Below are positions 10,652-20,780 of a stretch of DNA of 64,000 nucleotides, piece by piece. This DNA is from Podospora pseudoanserina. Lineage: Eukaryota > Ascomycota > Sordariomycetes > Sordariales > Podosporaceae. The position numbers were made by a program, and so were the translations under genes. Positions within the stretch are counted from its first letter, which is position 1. The number at the start of each line of letters is the position of its first letter. The DNA is taken from contig NC_085923.1 in NCBI RefSeq assembly GCF_035222485.1, positions 1 through 64,000 of the forward strand. The letters run 5' to 3'. The notes under the pieces are model-generated. The model did not search any database. It worked only from the letters and a program-made list of their open reading frames with translations, and had not been told where the DNA came from.

Positions 10652-12496
10652 CTAAAACAGCATCCGTATCACCTCATCTGTGTTGTTCCTCAGACTGCCG
10701 TGGTTCCATCCCGACTTGCCCACGACCATCACACATCCCTTGACAGCTTCCACCGTTCGCTTGGACAGTTCAAAGTCAACAGCCAGATCATCTTGATACG
10801 CCATTGCTCTGACTGGCACTGTGTTCTCCTTCAACCGGTTCAAGTCGTACAATGGCTCCCAATCTGCCTTGCTCGCTACCAAATCATTTGCATACCTGAA
10901 CTCCTCGGGCATCAAACAGGGGAGCACCATCTCACCCGAAAAGTAGAGCCTCTGGCCTTCCGCAGCATGTTTCCCCTGAAGCCACCCATTGTATTCCCGA
11001 TGCCTCTTCCCAACCCTCTGGGCCGACCACTCCGACGCCGTATCTCCATTATTGCAATAAATCGCCTCGTGCAAGACCCCGTACAACGGCCTTGAATGCA
11101 GCTTGAACCCCTCCAGCTTTGAAAACTCTTTCAAGACTTCCTGCGACGGGACGAGCGCATTATTCCTCACCAACTGTCCATGCAGCTGGCCCACAAAGTC
11201 ATGCACCGCCTCCAGTCCAGAGTCGCCTCCAATAAACTTCCTCCCCAAGGTCAGAAACGTCTGAGCTGTCAGCTTTCTCTTCGATCCATCCGGCAATTCA
11301 TACGCTGCCCCCCTCGACAAAAGGGTGTTGTATACCTCCCTCACCAAGACCTCATCTTCAGGGTAACGCTGGTAGTACCTCTGATTCGACCTCCTTATCC
11401 CGCTATACAACGCCTCATAAACTTCGTCCGGACTCCCAATCGTCACCGGCGCCAGTCCGGCCGTCAAATACACCTCTGCCAGCGACCCAGGGAGAAACGA
11501 CAGGTAGGTCAATGCCACCCAACCACCGTATGACTGTCCCATCAAGGTCCATTTTAATCCATCTCCGCCATTGCCGTTCGTGGATGAGAACGGGTATAAG
11601 TGCTCCTCTAGACACAACCTCACGGCTTCTAGGTCCCTCACAATATTGTCTTGTCGAAACAACGATAAATAACCGGCCGCCCCAGCAAAATCCTTCGTGT
11701 CATTGTAGGTCTTGACAGTCGCGCTGTCAATCTTGCTACTCTGCCCTGTACCCCTATAGTCGGCGTACAGAACGACATACCCCTTCTCAATCAACGTCCT
11801 GTTCAACGCTGGCGATCGATCATGCGGGTTCTTATCCCCTGGTCCGCCGCAAAGGAACACCAAAATAGGACTGGCACGACACGCGGGGACCCAGCTGTCG
11901 AATCTGTCCCGCTCGTGGGTGTCGTATACGAGCTCAGCGTGAATATTGATTTGTCGGCCCGAGGGCTTGTGGTGCTCAAGCGGGACGGTAAAGTGGACGG
12001 TCCTGATTTTGAACTCCTTATCCGGATTCACACAGGGGCGTGGGAACTGGACGATAGAGGCGGGTCGGATGTTTCTCCATGACGGGCGATTTCCCTCGGC
12101 TTCTGCTCCAATGTAGGGCATTGCCAACCGTGGTTCAAGTTTCGTCCCTGGCTCAATGCTGTCAGAAAGGGAAATCCCCGAGTCACTATAATCGTCAGGG
12201 GACAATGGCGCCTTGATTAGAGAAAGCGAATGCTTTATCTGATAGTCCTCTTCGGACTGGGAGCTGCCGCCATCAGAAAGAATGTCGACGCTGCTACCGC
12301 TGTATTCCGGATTCAAACTGGACCGTTGAGGCGACGGTGAAGGTGATGATGTAAACGGCTCGTTTGGTGTAAGTGTCGGCCTCCACCACCTCCAACGGCC
12401 CTTATAACGTCCCCTTCTGCCTTCCTTATTTACCATCCTCTTGTCCCCATCTTTGTCTGATTCCTCCTCGTGTGGTAAATTCCTGTGGAATTTCAT
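10652..12496 (-). CDS. Alpha/beta hydrolase of the S33 proline-iminopeptidase type
   Basis: Single exon, 614 aa from the ATG at 12496. The first ~150 residues are low-complexity and basic or Ser-rich (for example SPSPSPQRSS), with no signal peptide. The hydrolase fold follows: oxyanion motif GGPG at about 217, DYRGTGQS at about 246, nucleophile elbow GQSYGG with Ser near 322, an aspartate in AYQDDLAVDF, and a late histidine in GWNHGSL. This is the layout of proline iminopeptidases, which release N-terminal proline. Many fungal members have unproven substrates. The long disordered N-terminus is unusual for an aminopeptidase and may be a regulatory or targeting segment (inference). Confidence 0.82.
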   Translation of the reverse strand: MKFHRNLPHEEESDKDGDKRMVNKEGRRGRYKGRWRWWRPTLTPNEPFTSSPSPSPQRSSLNPEYSGSSVDILSDGGSSQSEEDYQIKHSLSLIKAPLSPDDYSDSGISLSDSIEPGTKLEPRLAMPYIGAEAEGNRPSWRNIRPASIVQFPRPCVNPDKEFKIRTVHFTVPLEHHKPSGRQINIHAELVYDTHERDRFDSWVPACRASPILVFLCGGPGDKNPHDRSPALNRTLIEKGYVVLYADYRGTGQSSKIDSATVKTYNDTKDFAGAAGYLSLFRQDNIVRDLEAVRLCLEEHLYPFSSTNGNGGDGLKWTLMGQSYGGWVALTYLSFLPGSLAEVYLTAGLAPVTIGSPDEVYEALYSGIRRSNQRYYQRYPEDEVLVREVYNTLLSRGAAYELPDGSKRKLTAQTFLTLGRKFIGGDSGLEAVHDFVGQLHGQLVRNNALVPSQEVLKEFSKLEGFKLHSRPLYGVLHEAIYCNNGDTASEWSAQRVGKRHREYNGWLQGKHAAEGQRLYFSGEMVLPCLMPEEFRYANDLVASKADWEPLYDLNRLKENTVPVRAMAYQDDLAVDFELSKRTVEAVKGCVMVVGKSGWNHGSLRNNTDEVIRMLF

Positions 12497-14863
12497 GGTG
12501 ATGGTCAAAGAAATGAGTCCCCAAACTCGGTATATAGTGGGGATCCCAACTCTAGTAGCGGGTTGTTGGTAATAAAGGTAGATGGATGGAATAATGTGGG
12601 TTTGGTCAACAAAGAGTGTTGGTCAACAGGTGTATGTACTCTAAGAGGGTCAAATGCCAAAAAGATGTTCGAGTTGGACTTGGTGCTCCCCAATAACACC
12701 ACAAAAGTACCAAATATCACATGGGGTGAACAAGGTCAAACGACACCATCGTGACGATGGCTTCTGGTGTAGTCTTGTACTCTCAGCCTCGAGCCTTGTA
12801 TCACCACTTTTTGCCCCGAGGAGAAGTTCTCTCGTTGGCGCTACCTCACCGTGCATTGTGCCGTTGTTGCGAGGATGGTGGTAAGACGGCGGCTAGCACC
12901 ACTCACGCACCCACACCCACACCCCTACCTAGCTGACGACCCCGGGGTTGAGTGGGATGGGTGGATGGGACCATCCACATCACCAACTTCGAGGCAGGGG
13001 CTCCATTTCTTTTGGCCCGATTCAACAGCACGGAACAGACCGGGGGGCCGGGGTGGACCCAACTGTCGGGACGCCTCTGCCTCGCGCGTTCGGGTGTTGG
13101 TGGTGGGATACCGAGTAAGCCGGGGTTTAGCATGTATACTAGATGTCTAATAAATTCTGGGCTCGTTCCGGGACCCAATGCGATGGAAACGGTTGCATCG
13201 GCGCACTTTACACAGACACCGGCCCTTTTGGTAACCGTTTGGCCCGTGGCTTTTCCTTTGTTTCATTCATAGCGCCCCCGGCCCCAATATCCGAGCCATC
13301 ACATCTCACATTGGCCCTGACAGACAATTGCCGAGGTTTTCATGGGAAGAAAATGGGGGAGGGCGGGATAATGGTGGCCTTGTTCTGGTGTGGGAGGTGT
13401 ACAACGGACCAAACAAATAAGCCAGATGGGATTGGTACTGGCTTCGAGTGGGACTCGAAAAAAGCTGTCACAAGAGTTGCCGGACGGGAAAGATGCATGC
13501 GGTCATGCTAGTACAGGCGGTGGCACAAACTCTCTTGTCATCCTTTTCTTCACAGCCTGTCGAGAACGAGGCCGGAGGGTTTTTTGTGTGCCGTGACGTG
13601 GTGACCTCTGTGTATCCATCTCATGTCCCTGTCGGGCGCCATCACCAACATCGTTGCTGGTTGGGATGGTGAACCTCTTTCTCACTAGGGTAACACAAAA
13701 AAACACTAACAAGTCACCGGACCAACCCTCTGACCTTGGCCTGCATGGTGCGAGCTGACAAGAGACCAAGCGGGCGGCGGGAAAAGAGCCTCTGCGAGGT
13801 TCGGTACCATGACAATTGGTTGTGGGTGGCATAAGCGAGTCCTCTTGTCCCACCTCCTTGACTGTTCTCGAATGAAACCCTACTTTTTATTTCCTTCGTA
13901 CCTACCTAGCCAGGGCCTCTCGCCATCAAAATGGCCGACGTGGCTCTCCCGATGGTCGCGCAGCTCACCGCCTCAAGCAGAATCTCGTTGCATAGGTATG
14001 TAGTCTGGAGCTGCTACGCGAGTGATGGATGGTTCATTGGACGTCTGGTTATTTCCTGTTCTTGTTGATTTTGCTTATTTCTTCTCCCGGGGCCTGACTG
14101 GGCGTCCACGACATGTCTCGGGAGCCGGGTACTGTACCCCAATGATCTGATGGTGAAAACTGCTGTGTTAGAAATGGGAGGGTTTTCTTTTCCCGAATCA
14201 GGTGCCGTCGAAGTCTGTTATCTCCTTCGGCATATCCCGGTCCAATGCGGCAAGGCGCTCTGCACAACAGCACACCCCATCAATGCATATCTGGCAGCGG
14301 ACAGGACATGCGTTAGTACGACATGATTTGAGATTCGTCAACTGCTGTGCTCGCCCAAGGAGGGGCACGTGGGTGGGGGTTTCATGAAACGTCATGGGCG
14401 CCTCAAAAGACCGACTATGGTCCGCGTCCCAACTCGAGGCATCATAACAGTGCTCACCGTCGGTCAGGCTGGAACAGGAAATACCCTCCAAGACCAAAAG
14501 ATTAGACAGGGACAAGAGTTGATGAGATCTTATTTCCGGACATACTCCAGCTACGATCAGAAGATTCCCATTGCCGTTGGTAATAAAGCCCCAGCAAAAA
14601 CCACAAACTCCGGCCGTACTCCGCTATGAGGGGGCGTCACACTCCATACATGTACATACGCATGCCAAAACATTTGTTGCCAACGCCAATCTCATAAACG
14701 CGGCAAGCAACCCAAGAACAAATGCTAAAAACGAAAACCTTGGCATAAAACGGCCACCAGCACAGTCACTGCCCTACCATCCTTCAGATGATGGCGAGCT
14801 CGGCTGTTCAATCCAAAATCTTTTGCGGTCCAACAGTACTACATCCAAGCATCAACCAATCCT
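12497..14863. other. Long intergenic region, 2.4 kb
   Basis: No confident gene. It contains one weak two-exon candidate (13931-14316, listed separately) and short Cys- or Pro-biased frames without support. It may hold UTRs or a non-coding transcript. Confidence 0.4.
13931..14316 (+). CDS. Possible short two-exon gene of unknown function (weak)
   Basis: The ATG at 13931 sits in a near-ideal fungal start context (ATCAAAATGGCC) after a CT-rich stretch. It opens MADVALPMVAQLTASSRISL. After 65 nt comes a good donor (AG/GTATGT at 13996). A pyrimidine-rich acceptor (TTCTTTTCCCGAATCAG) ends at 14201, and the joined frame closes at 14314-14316, giving 59 aa. The second exon has no recognisable feature. 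The signals are better than the protein, so this may be the 5' end of a differently spliced or non-coding transcript. Confidence 0.2.
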
Positions 14864-15841
14864 CTAAGCGGCAACAGACTCCAGAGTGGCGCCTGTCCCG
14901 GCAAGGTTTGTTGGCTTTACTTGCGGGTTCTTCTTGTAGTAGTTATTGATAGCAGACTTGATGGCGTCCTCGGCAAGCATGCTGCAGTGAAGCTTGACTG
15001 GTGGAAGGCAAAGCTCCTTGGCAATCTCCGTGTTCTTAACCTTGGACGCTTGATCGAGGGTCATGCCGCGGACGAGCTCGGTAAGGTAACTGGAAGAAGC
15101 ACTGCGACATGATCAGCATCCATACGCCCACGCCCAATCTCTCATGATTGTCGTATAGCTTCGCCGGTCCCCAAATTCACCGTCTGAATCGCCGAGATGG
15201 GGCTTGTTCCAGCGCCACGGCGCTACCGAAGTGGTCATTCCGCGATCGAGCCGCCTCCACGTCGGCCCATGTTGTTTGACTTGTAGCCTCATCTCTCGGA
15301 TTCTCGGACTTGGATGACGAGCCGAACCCAGAATTTGTTGAAAAGAGGAAGAGGGGTGCTTACATGGCAGAACCACAGCCGAACGTCTTGAACCGAACAT
15401 CACTGATGACTTGTGTCTCGGGATCGACCTTGATATGCAGACGCATAACGTCACCGCACTGTTCACAGGTCCATAGTTAGCATGCCTCCAGGAAACATTA
15501 TACCCGTAAGAGACAACATACTGCAGGCGCACCAACTAAGCCCTCACCAACGGACTTGTCCTTCTTGTCTAATGTGCCGACATTTCGGGGACGCGAGTAG
15601 TCTGTGACGCAAAGCGACAGCATGTCAGTATTTCCGAGCCGAGCGCGGGAGAGGCAGGAAAAGGGCGATATCGACGTTGTGAATTAGGGAGATACTCACG
15701 GTCAATCACCTTTTCATGGTACTGGCGTGTCGCAGGGCGCGAAACAATCGGGGCGAACTGGCGGGCAACGGGGATGGCAACCGGGCGCAGGGACTGGGCG
15801 AGGAGACGGCCACCCACGGCGCGGGCTGTTCTGGAAAGCAT
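14864..15841 (-). CDS. ISU1: Mitochondrial iron-sulfur cluster scaffold protein ISU1 (IscU type)
   Basis: Four exons in coding order, 15841-15700, 15601-15522, 15458-15364 and 15101-14864, give 184 aa. Splicing yields a seamless IscU sequence: [50 protein letters not shown] and [16 protein letters not shown]. The three cluster-ligand cysteines (ACGD, FGCG, LHCS) and the LPPVK site bound by the Hsp70 chaperone are all present. The first ~40 residues are Arg/Ala/Ser-rich ([18 protein letters not shown]), a mitochondrial presequence. The protein is the matrix scaffold on which 2Fe-2S clusters are built from cysteine desulfurase sulfur. The last intron (262 nt) is long for this window. The divergent UBP14 gene begins about 830 bp away. 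Confidence 0.95.
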
Positions 15842-16668
15842 GGTGTTTGTTGTATTGTGTGCCGGGGTTGATTCGGGAGATCTGATAGGAAGTAGTCGTC
15901 GTAGACTTGATATGGAATGGACGGAATATCAGGTGTTATTTGCGTTGATAGAAATCGAGGGTTGAAATGCTTCAAAGAAAATTGATTTGAGGGCGAAAGA
16001 TGGAAATGCGGGACTTGTCCATGATGACTGAAGGGGCGATTCTCCCGCGGCAGAGTAAAAAAGAGGGTGGCCCAAGCTTGTTTAACAGATAGGTGGCTTA
16101 TCGCGTTGGATACTGGTCACAATCTGTTAGTGAGACACCGCCAATTCCATTTCTTGATGCAACACCAAGCGTCATTCCGACGTCGGCTGCAGCTGTCGAG
16201 TGGGGAAGGGCCCACCCCCCGCGGAGATAAGATGATCAGATTACGGAGACCGAGCCAGCCATGACCATCAAATTGATGGTGGCTATTATAAATCACTTGT
16301 TGCTCAGTGAATGCTAGCTTGCCTCCGATGGTTTGGACTTCCAGTTTTCTCGGTAGGCCATCTTACAGAGGGTATTCGAATAGCTTACCTTGGTCATGCT
16401 ACGGTAAAACAGGTAAACGTTGTCAGCCAGAGACGCATGGCGGGGCAGCAACCGCCTTGCTGGGGCTGGTCGGCTGCAGCTTTGATGCCCCGCCACCCCG
16501 CGTCTTCACTCGCTGCCTGCTCGTCCATTGTTTGCCCGCCCTGTGTTCCAACACCAGCTTCAGCTCTGCCTCCTTACCCTAGGTAGCTTCATTCGGATCA
16601 GAAGTTCAGTCAGTGATTCCAGTTTGTCTCGACCAGTTGCTTGACCTCAACAGTCTACGTCGACAAAG
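15842..16668. other. Divergent promoter region between ISU1 and UBP14, 0.8 kb
   Basis: This holds the upstream regions of two divergently transcribed housekeeping genes. No coding frame is supported, and I did not identify specific regulator sites. Confidence 0.5.
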
Positions 16669-19135
16669 ATGGCGTGCCCTCACGTCTCATCAGCCAGTGC
16701 GTTCTCCCCTCCTCTATGATGTTGTCTCTTGTGCTGTGATCACTGACCAAGCTCCCTCGACACGTAGACCTCTCCAAGCCAGGGCCATCCGACCCGGTCT
16801 ACCGCGAGGACTGCACACAATGCTTTGACTCCATCGACGATCCTGCAGGCCTAGACGTCTGCCTCAAATGCTTCAACGGCGGCTGCCCTGGCGACCGCAA
16901 CCATGCCAAGCTCCACAGCACCTCTCACGGCCATCCTTTGGCCGTTAACATTCGCCGCACCCGCAAGGTGATTGAGCGAGATGAGCCACCGCTCAAGATG
17001 TCCAAGCTGGCCATCGCCGCCGAGACGGAAGCCGATCGATACGAAACCAAGACCACGGTGAAATGTCTGGAGTGTGGCCTCGACGAGCTCGACAAAGAGG
17101 ATCCTGCCATCGGCCCCATCGTCGACAGCGTCATGAAGGCGAACACATTTTCTCAGAAGGAAGAGGTTAAGGCTTGGGAGCAGGAGATGACCAGCTGCGA
17201 GCACATTCTGACCTTGCAACAAGATCCACCAAAGCAGATTGAGTCTCAGGATCTAGGCCATTGCTCCAAGTGTGACTTGAAGGAGAACCTTTGGCTGTGT
17301 CTACAGTGTGGCGCCCTGGGCTGCGGACGCGCTCAGTTTGGTGGCGTTGGTGGAAACTCCCACGCATTGGCGCACTCTCAAGAAACCGGCCATGGAGTTG
17401 CCGTCAAACTTGGTTCGATCACCCCTGAAGGGACTGCTGACGTCTACTGCTACACATGCGACGAGGAGCGTGTCGATGAGGAACTTGGGGCTCACCTTGC
17501 CAACTGGGGTATTCTCCTTTCGGAGCGTCAAAAGACGGAGAAGAGCCTGACCGAGATGCAGATTGAGCAAAACCTTCGATGGGAGTTCTCCATGACAACA
17601 GAAGACGGCAAGGAACTGACCCCCCAGTTCGGCCCTGGCTTGACGGGTCTGAAGAACCTGGGAAACAGCTGTTACCTGGCCAGCATTATTCAATGTCTAT
17701 TTGACATTCCTGCTTTCCAAGAGCGCTATGGTGCAGGTGGCGGACCTCTTCCCGACGTGCTCGACCCTGCCCAAGATCTTGAGACCCAGCTGCGCAAAAT
17801 CGCGGATGGTTTGCTGTCGGGGCGATACTCCAAACCAGAGTCGGACATCACCGTGTCGGAACACTCGCCTGAGGTTCCTCATCAGAAGGGCCTTCAGCCA
17901 TCGATGCTCAAGCACCTTATCGGCCGGGGCCATGCCGAGTTTTCCACAATGCGCCAGCAAGACGCGTTTGAGTTGTTGCAACATGTTATCAAGCTCATCA
18001 CCCGGTCTAAGCACCCGTCAGGCCTCCCGGACCCCACCCAGTCAATGCGCTTTGTTCTTGAGCAGCGTCTCCAGTGCCTGAACTGCAAAAAGGTCCGGTA
18101 CAGCTCCAACGAGCAAGACAGCATCTTTATCGACGTACCCCTCGAAAAGCTGCCAGCCGAAGAAGGAGAAGAGCCCAAATACAAGCCAGTCACATTGAAG
18201 GAGTGCCTCAACAATCTCACAGCCACAGAGGTGGTCGAACTTGGCTGTACCTCTTGCAGCAGCAAGGACGGCTTCTCCAAGCGCACCTTGTTCAAGACCT
18301 TCCCCGAGGTGCTTGTGGTCAATGCTCGCAAGATGGCGGTTATCAACTGGGTCCCTGTAAAAGTAGATGTTCCCGTGCTTGTTGACGATGAGCCGTTTGC
18401 CCTGGACAGCTATCTGTCCAAGGGTCAGCAACCTGATGAGGAGGCGCTGCCAGAAGACGAGGCTGCCGCGGCAAGCAACGTTCCGGCATTTGTTCCGAAT
18501 GCCGAGGCGCTCGCCATGTTGGAAGGCATGGGCTTCCCGCGGGTTCGTTGCGAAAAGGCGCTGCATGCGACCGGTAACTCGGATGCCAACTCAGCTATGG
18601 AGTGGCTGTTTGCGCACATGGAGGATCCCGACATCGATGTTCCTGTTTCTCTTGGTGGCGACAGCGGATGTGCCAGCGCGGCAGATCCTGAGAAGCTGGC
18701 CATGCTGGAAAGCATGGGACTTGGTGGGCCACGAGCAGTCAAGGCGCTCAAAGAGACCAATGGAGATGTTGAGCGCGCTATTGAGTGGCTTTTCAGCCAT
18801 CCGGACGACGGTGGTGCGGTGGATGGAGAGGAAACGGCGGCACCGGCTGACGACAAGAAGGGGGCAGGAAGCGCAGAACTTCCAGCCAACTTTCAGTTGC
18901 AGTCTATTGTATGCCACAAGGGCACGAGTATCCATGCCGGGTAAGTCTTTACATCACCGGCTGCGTTAATAAAAGTATACTAACCACACGCTTCAGGCAT
19001 TACGTTGCCTTTATCCGCAAGAAGCTCGGCGAGCAGACCTCGTGGGTGCTATTCAACGATGAAAAGGTGGTCAAGGTGGAGGATGTGGAGGAGATGAAGA
19101 AGTTTGCCTACGTGTACTTCTTCAAGCGGGTTTGA
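16669..19135 (+). CDS. UBP14: Ubiquitin carboxyl-terminal hydrolase UBP14 (USP5/isopeptidase T type)
   Basis: Three exons, 16669-16696, 16768-18940 and 18997-19135, give 779 aa. The first exon encodes nine codons plus one base. Introns are 71 and 56 nt. Order of parts: an N-terminal variant zinc finger (CTQCF, CLKCFNGGCPGDRNHAKLH), the ZnF-UBP (CSKCDLKENLWLCLQCG through HALAHSQETGHGV), the Cys box GLKNLGNSCYLASI with nucleophile near Cys311, and two UBA domains (ALAMLEGMGFPRVRCEKAL and LAMLESMGLGGPRAVKAL). The His box HAGHYVAFIRKK lies in the last exon. The enzyme disassembles unanchored polyubiquitin chains so they do not block the proteasome. Without the last intron the His box is lost. All catalytic parts are intact. 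Confidence 0.93.
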
Positions 19136-19473
19136 GAATTTGCGAGCGTTTGTCGTAGAGTCGGATTGACAGACGCGACACAGCGATTTGAGGAATACGA
19201 GCGGGACCATAGATAGCATGGAGACTTGGACCAGCGAAGCATGAAACAGAATGCTTCTTCTGAAATGGATGCGCAATGATTTGCTGTATCTTGTTCTCTT
19301 TGACTAAAATAAATGTGAGTGTCTGGTTAGCACAGCAACAGAGGTAAATAAATAAAAACAAAGACCATGTTTCCACCATTCCCAGTACTCCCAACTCCTT
19401 GGCATCCCTAATCAGCGCTGGTGGCCAATGCAAAGATAGGATGCACTGCCCCTATATTTGCTCATGGCAAATC
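19136..19473. other. Intergenic between convergent genes, 0.34 kb
   Basis: Facing 3' ends of UBP14 and MAD2. It is A/T-rich in the middle and probably holds both 3' UTRs. Nothing else is seen. Confidence 0.5.
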
Positions 19474-20275
19474 TCACTCCACCAACCGATACGAGACCAG
19501 CGTCTCGACCTTGTGGTTTGCCGTGCTGAACCCTCTCAGCTGTACCTTTTCCGCGTCCTTGATCTCCTTGGCATCGCTGTCCCCCCACTCGACGGGCACC
19601 TCGCTGTCAGCATCAGCATACACCAGCACGTTGAAGGTGCAATTCCCGCTCAGCTGCGGCAGGAACGTGACGCTCGCAGTGATCTGTCGAAAAATCGCCG
19701 CAATCTCCTGTTGGATCTCGGCTTCGGTCTTGTCCTTTTCCTTCTCGGTCGCTGTTGGCTTCTCCTCCCCTGTGTTTTCGTCCCCGATCGGTGTTGATGT
19801 TTTTGACTTGGATGATGAGGACGCCTTCTTGAAGATTTGTACATCAAACTGCCACCGCTCCACATGTTCACCGGTGTCTTTGTCCGTGATGACAATAACG
19901 AGCTTGGAGATCTTGCCGCCGAGCATCCACTTGTCGAGCTGGGACATGATCTTCTTGATGTAGGACCGGACCTGGTCGTCCGAGGACACGAGCATGTTGA
20001 GGCCGTATTTTTTGACAGCGGAGAAGTCTTCGGCAGGATAGACGCCGCGTTGAAAGAGGATAGTATGGATGGAATATTGGAACTGGGTTAGAAGAGACAA
20101 CGATTAGTTGGGGCGCCGCTGGAAGGGGCAATATGCGGATGGGAGGGGATCGGCGGCGACGAACAAATTCGGCGACTAGTTTGGCGGAGCCTTTGAGGGA
20201 GAGCTTGTGGACTTTGGATTTGTCTTTGTCGCCGCCTGCTCTGGCAGAGGATGACCTTTTGGGAGGGGCCGACAT
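19474..20275 (-). CDS. MAD2: Spindle-assembly checkpoint protein MAD2 (HORMA domain)
   Basis: Two exons in coding order, 20275-20165 and 20082-19474, give 239 aa. The join yields SLKGSAKLVAEFFQYSIHTI, the conserved MAD2 start. Later motifs include LFQRGVYPAEDF, YGLNMLV, ISKLVIVITD and WQFDV. The safety-belt region is VPVEWGDSDAKEI with SYRLVE at the end. MAD2 binds MAD1 at unattached kinetochores and inhibits CDC20, holding the anaphase-promoting complex. The N-terminus carries about 25 extra Ser/Lys-rich residues. A charged Ser/Lys/Glu insert of about 35 residues (roughly 123-157) follows the WQFDVQIFKK strand, making the protein longer than the ~200-aa norm. The 82-nt intron has an atypical GTTCGT donor. 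Confidence 0.92.
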
Positions 20276-20539
20276 GATGATGGTTGATGGCTGGTTGTCG
20301 CTGTCGTGAGGAAAGTCGATGTCGTTGGTGGCAATGATGGTGCGTTATCTATGGGTATGTGGTGTTGAGGTGGTCGCGGCCAGCTGTGTTTACTTTGGGT
20401 TGTAGAGAACAGCGTTGTCAGGGGTTGCGCGGCCGTTTTTGGCGGGGGAAGCGCGCCGAGATTTAACCGGCTGTCACTGTGGAACCCTACTGCGCATGCT
20501 TTTCGCTGTAGCTGTAAACCCAAATCACCAAACAACCTT

Positions 20540-20546
20540 TATATAA
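20540..20546 (+). promoter_or_regulatory. TATA-like box (TATATAA) upstream of the unrecognised gene
   Basis: TATATAA is followed after about 20-30 bp by a CT-rich stretch (CTCTACCCACCC) and then CAAACAACATGG at 20584. This is the layout of a fungal core promoter facing right. It suggests the coding region further right is, or was, transcribed from here. A pyrimidine-rich TTTTGACAG at about 20620-20628 could be a 5'-UTR splice acceptor. Confidence 0.35.
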
Positions 20547-20780
20547 GCTCACAGTCTCTACCCACCCAAAGGATTCAAACAACATGGCACGTTTTCTTTC
20601 TTTGTCCCGTTCCTCTGTTTTGACAGGGGCCCACATTCACAATGAAGCCTTCTGTGGGCCGCCTCACCATTATGTTTGGCATTTTATCTTTAGCATTTTC
20701 TTTTTTTGTTATCTCCATCTGTCTCTCTCATCACTTGGCCCTGTCTGGGTGTGGGACCTGCTTGAATTTCTACCCCTATA

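Noticed and set aside
14198-14515. Cys-rich 105-codon minus-strand frame (possible small secreted protein)
   Set aside because: It has a cluster of cysteines but no signal peptide and an internal-looking start. It overlaps the plus-strand candidate with better signals.
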